27,387 bases of DNA from CAYRGC01 sp964423795 (lineage in GTDB: Bacteria; Patescibacteriota; Gracilibacteria; Peribacterales; Peribacteraceae): the NCBI GenBank assembly GCA_964423795.1, contig CAYRGC010000016.1, forward strand, positions 1-27,387, given 5' to 3'. The translations under genes were made by a program, and so were the position numbers. Shown one piece after another: positions 23,262 to 27,387 of the stretch (positions are counted from its first letter, which is position 1; every line of letters begins with the position of its first letter). The notes beneath the pieces are model-generated. The model was not told the DNA's origin. It was given only the letters and a program-made list of their open reading frames with translations, and searched no databases.

Positions 23262-24296
23262 CTAGCGCCGCAGCTCCCAGCTCCCGCGGCTCAGGCGAAC
23301 GAGTCCGTCTTTTTCGAGCTTCTCGAGGAGTCCCGTGAGCCACGCCTCGTGTTCGGCCGCGTTCCAGTCGATACAGACCGCGGAGCCGATGACGTGCAGG
23401 GGCAGCCGAGCCTTCGCGTCGCGCAGCGCCTCGACGATGCGTCCGCGGAAGATGCGGTTGGGAACGAACGTGGATCCGACGAGGCGTCCCGGCTCCTTCT
23501 TCGCGCACTTCGCCGCGGGATCGACCGTGACCTTGTACGCGGCCTTCATGAGACCGCGCGCGGTGAGCGGGCAGAGATCCCATTTCGGATTCCTCTTTGT
23601 ACAAATAATTGATCCAAAGTCCATCAGAGCCGCATGCCAATTTCTCGCATCGTGCGCGGGTTGAGGGTGTAGCCTGCCCTGAGCCTGAGCCGAGTCGAAG
23701 GGGGTGGCACCTGTCCTGAGCGAACACGAAGGAGGTTTCGAGAGTGCCACAGTCAGGATTTCCTCCGCCAAAGAAAGGAGACGGCGGTCGTCGACCGGGA
23801 ACGTGCCGTCGGGATCCTCCGGCCCGAAGAATGCGCGATGGAGGATACGGCGGATGTTCGTGTCGAGGCAGGGAGTCGGGAGATTGAACGCGAAATTGCG
23901 GACGGCGGCGGCCGTGTACTGGCCGATGCCCTTGATGGAACGCAGCTCCGTCATCTCCGTAGGGAACGCGCCGCGCCGGACGATTTCGGCGGTGGCATCC
24001 CGCAGACGCAGCGCGCGGCTGTTGTAACCGAGCCCTCGCCACTCGATGAGCACGTCGCGATTCGTGGCCGAAGCCAGATCTCTAATTTTCGGGAAACGCT
24101 CGAGGAATTTTTTGTATACTATTTTTACTCGAGGAACCTGCGTCTGCTGCAGCATGACCTCGGAAACGAGGATGCGGTACGCGCGCTCCGTATCGTTCGC
24201 GACGGAGAGGTCGCGCCAGGGAAGCTCGCGCTTGTGCGCGTCGAACCACTCCCAGATGGTCTCCGTGAAAGCGCGAATATGGTCTGCCCGTTTCAC
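23262..24296 (-). CDS. mutY: MutY-like A/G-specific adenine DNA glycosylase, Fe-S cluster ligands partly lost
   Basis: The frame is open from an ATG at 24356, but its first 20 residues come from a palindromic repeat; the GTG at 24296 (VKRADHIRAF) fits the family start. Residues 45-53 (SEVMLQQTQ) carry Glu46, the equivalent of the MutY catalytic Glu. The helix-hairpin-helix is IKGIGQYTAAAV (121-132) and catalytic Asp145 is in CLDTNIRRI. The Fe-S loop should be CX6CX2CX5C; here C232 and C242 remain, but the second and fourth positions are Trp239 and Gly248. An insert at about 185-215 derives from a dispersed repeat. The NUDIX-like C-terminal domain of MutY is replaced by a shorter segment. MutY removes adenine opposite 8-oxoguanine. 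Confidence 0.9.
   Translation of the reverse strand: MKRADHIRAFTETIWEWFDAHKRELPWRDLSVANDTERAYRILVSEVMLQQTQVPRVKIVYKKFLERFPKIRDLASATNRDVLIEWRGLGYNSRALRLRDATAEIVRRGAFPTEMTELRSIKGIGQYTAAAVRNFAFNLPTPCLDTNIRRILHRAFFGPEDPDGTFPVDDRRLLSLAEEILTVALSKPPSCSLRTGATPFDSAQAQGRLHPQPAHDARNWHAALMDFGSIICTKRNPKWDLCPLTARGLMKAAYKVTVDPAAKCAKKEPGRLVGSTFVPNRIFRGRIVEALRDAKARLPLHVIGSAVCIDWNAAEHEAWLTGLLEKLEKDGLVRLSRGSWELRR
23673..23750. repeat. Dispersed-repeat insertion inside mutY
   Basis: Two related copies, 23673-23704 (cctgccctgagcctgagccg...) and 23710-23735 (cctgtcctgagcgaacacga...), resemble the widespread cctgagc...cgaaggg intergenic repeat. The second copy is enclosed by a 7-bp inverted repeat, gtggcac (23704-23710) with gtgccac (23744-23750). 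The element keeps the mutY frame open. Confidence 0.65.
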
Positions 24297-24319
24297 GCGT
24301 GCATCGTAGAAGAAAATTC

Positions 24320-24410
24320 GAAGCACGAAATTCGAAATCCGAAAAATGTCCGACATTCAAGGATTTTTCCGGGATTTTCTTTCGGATTTCGTGCTTTTGA
24401 TTTCGGATTT
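24320..24410. repeat. Palindromic AT-rich repeat between divergent genes
   Basis: cgaaatccgaaa (24333-24344) and tttcggatttcg (24380-24391) form a 12-bp inverted repeat. The flanks extend it: gaagcacgaaat on the left and atttcgtgctttt on the right are also complementary apart from a 6-nt ttcgaa insertion. A further gatttcggattt copy follows. Such aaattcgaaatccgaa elements are dispersed repeats in many metagenomic genomes. Confidence 0.7.
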
Positions 24411-24456
24411 GTCCGTGGCACCGAGCGGAAAAAAGGAGCACACTGTCCCTTCACCG

Positions 24457-26361
24457 ATGCTCCTCATCCTCTCGCTCCTCTGGCGGCACGCCAAGCGGCA
24501 CCCCTGGAAGACCTCGGTCACGTTCGCGCTCGTGCTCGCGGTGGCCGCGCTGTGGATCGCGGAGCCCCTCTATGCCAAGTGGGCGGTGGATACCCTGCTC
24601 GGCGCGAAGGAGGGCATGACCGTTCCCTACGCCCGGGTCTTTTGGGGCTGGGGCGCGCTGGTCGTCGCCATGGCGATCGTGCAGGCACTCGAGAAGTACT
24701 GGACCTGGGAGATCGACAACGTCCTCGTGCTCGACCGGCGCCAGGACGTGTACGAGAAGGTGCTCCACCTGGACGTCGCGTTCCATACGTCGCAGAAGAG
24801 CGGTGAAGTGATCAAGATCCTCGACGAAGGAGCCGACCAGCTGATGGACATGCAGCGGGAGATCTTCGTGAACTTCCTGCCCTCGCTCATCGCCGCCGTG
24901 GTCTTCCTGGTCATCGGCCTCACGATCGAGCCGATCCTCGTTGCCGTGCTCGCGGTCACGCTCTCGCTGTACTTCGTGGTGGTGGTACTCGGCGTGCGCA
25001 AGACCGTCGTGCTGCAGCACCAGATCAACAAGCTCTGGGTGGAGTCGATCGGCCGCGCGTACGACGCGGTACTCAACATCTCGTCAGTGAAATCCGGCGC
25101 GCAGGAGGACAGGGAACTGAAGAGCATGGAGAAGATCCACGCCGCCGCGAACCGCAAGCAGGCGAAGGTGAATTACCGCTGGGCGCTGATCGAGAGCCTG
25201 AACTTCTTCATGCTCACGCGCGTGCTGCTCGTGGGCATCGGCATCGTGCTCTACGTCCACGGACGCATCACGCTCGGCGAGCTCTACTTCTTCCAGTCGT
25301 CGTTCTTCCGCGTCCTCACGCCGTTCGAGATCCTCTCGGGCATCCTGCCGCAGTGGAACAAGCGGCTCGGCAAGATCCGCATGAGCGAGGAGATCTTCCG
25401 TACCCCCGTCTCCGTGACGAGCGACGGCGGCAGGACGCTGCCTGAGCTGCGCGGAGAGATCGCTCTCGAGAACGTCTGTTTCTCCTACGAGGGAAAGCCG
25501 ACCGTGTACGACATGGACGCCTTCGAGGCGGCGGCCGACCGCGCGGAGATCGATCCGAATCCCGAGACCGAGCTGCCCGAGAACGCGATCGAGAAGCTCC
25601 ACGCCGCGCGCGAGGAGCGGCAACGGTCGGCGACGGGCGGAGGCGCCGAGGCGCACAACCACGATTGCGACGTGCTCGAGAGCATCGACCTCACGATCAA
25701 GGCCGGGGAGAAAGTGGCGTTCGTCGGCCACTCCGGCGCGGGCAAGACCACGATGGCGATGCTCCTCACGCGCTTCTACGACGCGACCGCCGGGCGCATC
25801 CTCGTCGACGGCACGAACCTCCGCGAGTTGGACCTGCAGTGGTGGCGCTCGCAGATCGGCCTCGTGCTCCAGGACAACATCCTCTTCAACGACTCGGTGC
25901 TCGAGAACATCCGCTACGCGCGACCGTCGGCGACGGAGGGAGAGGTGATCGAGGCGGCGAAGCGCGCGGCGGCGCACGAGTTCATCGCGAAGCTGCCGAA
26001 GGGCTACGGCACGCTCATCGGCGACCGCGGCATCCGCCTCTCGGGCGGGCAGCGGCAGCGGGTCGCGATCGCCCGCGCGATCCTCAAGGACCCGAAGATC
26101 GTCATCCTCGACGAAGCGACGAGCGCGCTCGACTCAGTGACGGAGCGCGCCGTGCAGCAGGGCATCGAGAGCCTCACGAAGGGCAGGACGTCCTGCATCA
26201 TCGCGCACCGCCTTTCGACCGTGCGCGGCGCCGACCGCATCGCGGTGCTCGATAAAGGAAGGCTCATCGCCTTCGCCTCGCATGAAAACCTGATGAAGAC
26301 CTGCCCCATCTATAAGGAGATGGTGGAACTGCAAAGCCAAGGCATGCTTGCCGAAGATTGA
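24457..26361 (+). CDS. ABC exporter, fused membrane and ATPase domains
   Basis: The frame is open from 24346, but residues before the ATG at 24457 come from a repeat, so MLLILSLLWRHAKRHPWK is taken as the start (634 aa). The N-terminal half has about six membrane segments (ALVLAVAALWIAEPLYAKWA, IAAVVFLVIGLTIEPILVAV). The ATPase has Walker A GHSGAGKTT (424-432), Q-loop LQDNILF, signature LSGGQRQR (528-535), Walker B IVILDEATS (548-556) and the H-loop AHRLS. This is the MsbA/MdlB-type half-exporter plan. A charged insert of about 50 residues (about 352-402), with an AEAHNHDCD end, separates the first ATPase strand (ENVCFSYEG) from the segment before Walker A and is not usual. The substrate is unknown. 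Confidence 0.95.
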   Translation: MLLILSLLWRHAKRHPWKTSVTFALVLAVAALWIAEPLYAKWAVDTLLGAKEGMTVPYARVFWGWGALVVAMAIVQALEKYWTWEIDNVLVLDRRQDVYEKVLHLDVAFHTSQKSGEVIKILDEGADQLMDMQREIFVNFLPSLIAAVVFLVIGLTIEPILVAVLAVTLSLYFVVVVLGVRKTVVLQHQINKLWVESIGRAYDAVLNISSVKSGAQEDRELKSMEKIHAAANRKQAKVNYRWALIESLNFFMLTRVLLVGIGIVLYVHGRITLGELYFFQSSFFRVLTPFEILSGILPQWNKRLGKIRMSEEIFRTPVSVTSDGGRTLPELRGEIALENVCFSYEGKPTVYDMDAFEAAADRAEIDPNPETELPENAIEKLHAAREERQRSATGGGAEAHNHDCDVLESIDLTIKAGEKVAFVGHSGAGKTTMAMLLTRFYDATAGRILVDGTNLRELDLQWWRSQIGLVLQDNILFNDSVLENIRYARPSATEGEVIEAAKRAAAHEFIAKLPKGYGTLIGDRGIRLSGGQRQRVAIARAILKDPKIVILDEATSALDSVTERAVQQGIESLTKGRTSCIIAHRLSTVRGADRIAVLDKGRLIAFASHENLMKTCPIYKEMVELQSQGMLAED

Positions 26362-26379
26362 GATTTACCCCCAGGAATC

Positions 26380-26700
26380 ATGAGGAACCGAGAATTCGCC
26401 GAAATCGATCCCGCGATGCGCGGAGAGAAAATCCGGGAGATCGAGGCACTGCGCGACTCGGTAACCCGAATCGACCCCGAGGCTGCCATCGGCAACCTGC
26501 AGGAAAGCGCGCGCAGGTGCCTGCATCAGGGCTTCAGCAGGGTATTGGAACGACTGCATGACGAGCGAAAACTGCGCGTCATGGTCGTCACGAGCGACTT
26601 CACGGTCGATCCCGAGGATCCGAACGCCGATCCGCTGGCGACGGCCGACCCGTTTCTCTCCTCGGTCGCGGAGCGGGTGTTGGGACTCCTCCGGTCTTAA
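26380..26700 (+). CDS. Small acidic protein, unknown function
   Basis: The 106-residue product (MRNREFAEIDPAMRGEKIRE...) starts 18 nt after the ABC exporter stop, with a plausible Shine-Dalgarno (cagga, 4 nt before the ATG), so it is probably in the same operon. It is helical in its first half (KIREIEALRDSVTRIDPEAA), has a predicted beta strand (KLRVMVVTSDF), then an Asp/Pro-rich loop (TVDPEDPNADPLATADPF) and a final helix. There is no signal peptide or membrane segment. I recognise no family. Confidence 0.7.
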   Translation: MRNREFAEIDPAMRGEKIREIEALRDSVTRIDPEAAIGNLQESARRCLHQGFSRVLERLHDERKLRVMVVTSDFTVDPEDPNADPLATADPFLSSVAERVLGLLRS

Positions 26701-26729
26701 CCCCTGCCGACGGTCACCGACGTTTCCTA

Positions 26730-26759
26730 TTGACGCCTCCGGCGCGCTTTCCCTAGACT
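26730..26759 (+). promoter_or_regulatory. Promoter of EF-Tu
   Basis: TTGACG (26730-26735), an 18-bp spacer and TAGACT (26754-26759) match the sigma-70 consensus at five and four of six positions. The leader would be about 65 nt. Confidence 0.6.
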
Positions 26760-26791
26760 GCCGCGGCTATTTGCAGGTATTCTTCTCTCGA

Positions 26792-26818
26792 GGAAGAGAC
26801 CTCTTCCCTTCTTTTTTT
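26792..26818 (+). promoter_or_regulatory. Attenuator-like hairpin in the EF-Tu leader
   Basis: ggaaga (26792-26797) and tcttcc (26802-26807) form a 6-bp stem with a 4-nt loop, followed by cttc and a run of seven Ts ending about 14 nt before the ATG. The shape is that of a weak terminator inside the leader and may attenuate transcription. The C/T-rich stretch before the ATG has no Shine-Dalgarno. Confidence 0.35.
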
Positions 26819-26831
26819 CCCTCCCTTCGTT

Positions 26832-27387
<556 letters not shown>

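Overview
The window looks like chromosomal DNA of a high-GC member of the Candidate Phyla Radiation (Patescibacteria), possibly a Peribacteria-like lineage. This is an inference: there are no rRNA or tRNA genes here to anchor it. Supporting points are the many lineage-specific coiled-coil and membrane proteins with no recognisable family, an exported lamin-tail-domain nuclease, RNase Y, and an EF-Tu with an unusual switch I. TGA ends many genes, so the standard bacterial code applies and the TGA=Gly CPR lineages are excluded. Most start codons lack a Shine-Dalgarno sequence, and several have a -10 box only 9-12 nt upstream.

Layout. (1) 1-424, minus: the 5' end of carA. (2) 425-1448: a 16-bp palindrome, a consensus promoter, a long structured leader and an exported coiled-coil protein (+), closed by a two-way terminator at 1461-1492. 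(3) 1492-3047, minus: two overlapping genes of unknown function. (4) 3129-8436, plus: a small coiled-coil protein, then a tight pair made of a His-rich membrane protein and a 1271-aa protein with membrane segments and a Lys/Ala repeat tail. (5) 8629-16601, minus: six unfamiliar genes, including a two-TM protein with a structured leader and a 686-aa protein with an HEXXH zinc-protease signature. (6) 16602-16851: twin hairpins whose loops are perfectly complementary. (7) 16816-20216, minus: a 1006-aa exported lamin-tail/PKD/staphylococcal-nuclease protein and, overlapping its stop, a GIY-YIG nuclease.

(8) 20522-23258, plus: RNase Y with its own promoter and terminator, then an exported Cys-rich repeat protein. 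(9) 23262-24296, minus: a MutY-type glycosylase lacking two of its four Fe-S cysteines and carrying an in-frame dispersed-repeat insertion. (10) 24457-26700, plus: an ABC exporter with a roughly 50-residue insert in its nucleotide-binding domain, then a small unknown gene. (11) 26832-end, plus: EF-Tu, partial.

Recognisable functions are pyrimidine/arginine precursor synthesis (CarA), RNA turnover (RNase Y), base-excision repair (MutY), export (ABC), translation (EF-Tu) and extracellular or envelope nucleic-acid cleavage (SNase-LTD plus GIY-YIG). The block from about 1.5 to 16.6 kb is the best candidate for undescribed biology. Its genes are long, clearly coding, arranged in operon-like runs, and rich in coiled coils, membrane segments, metal-binding stretches and one probable metallopeptidase, but they match no family I can name.
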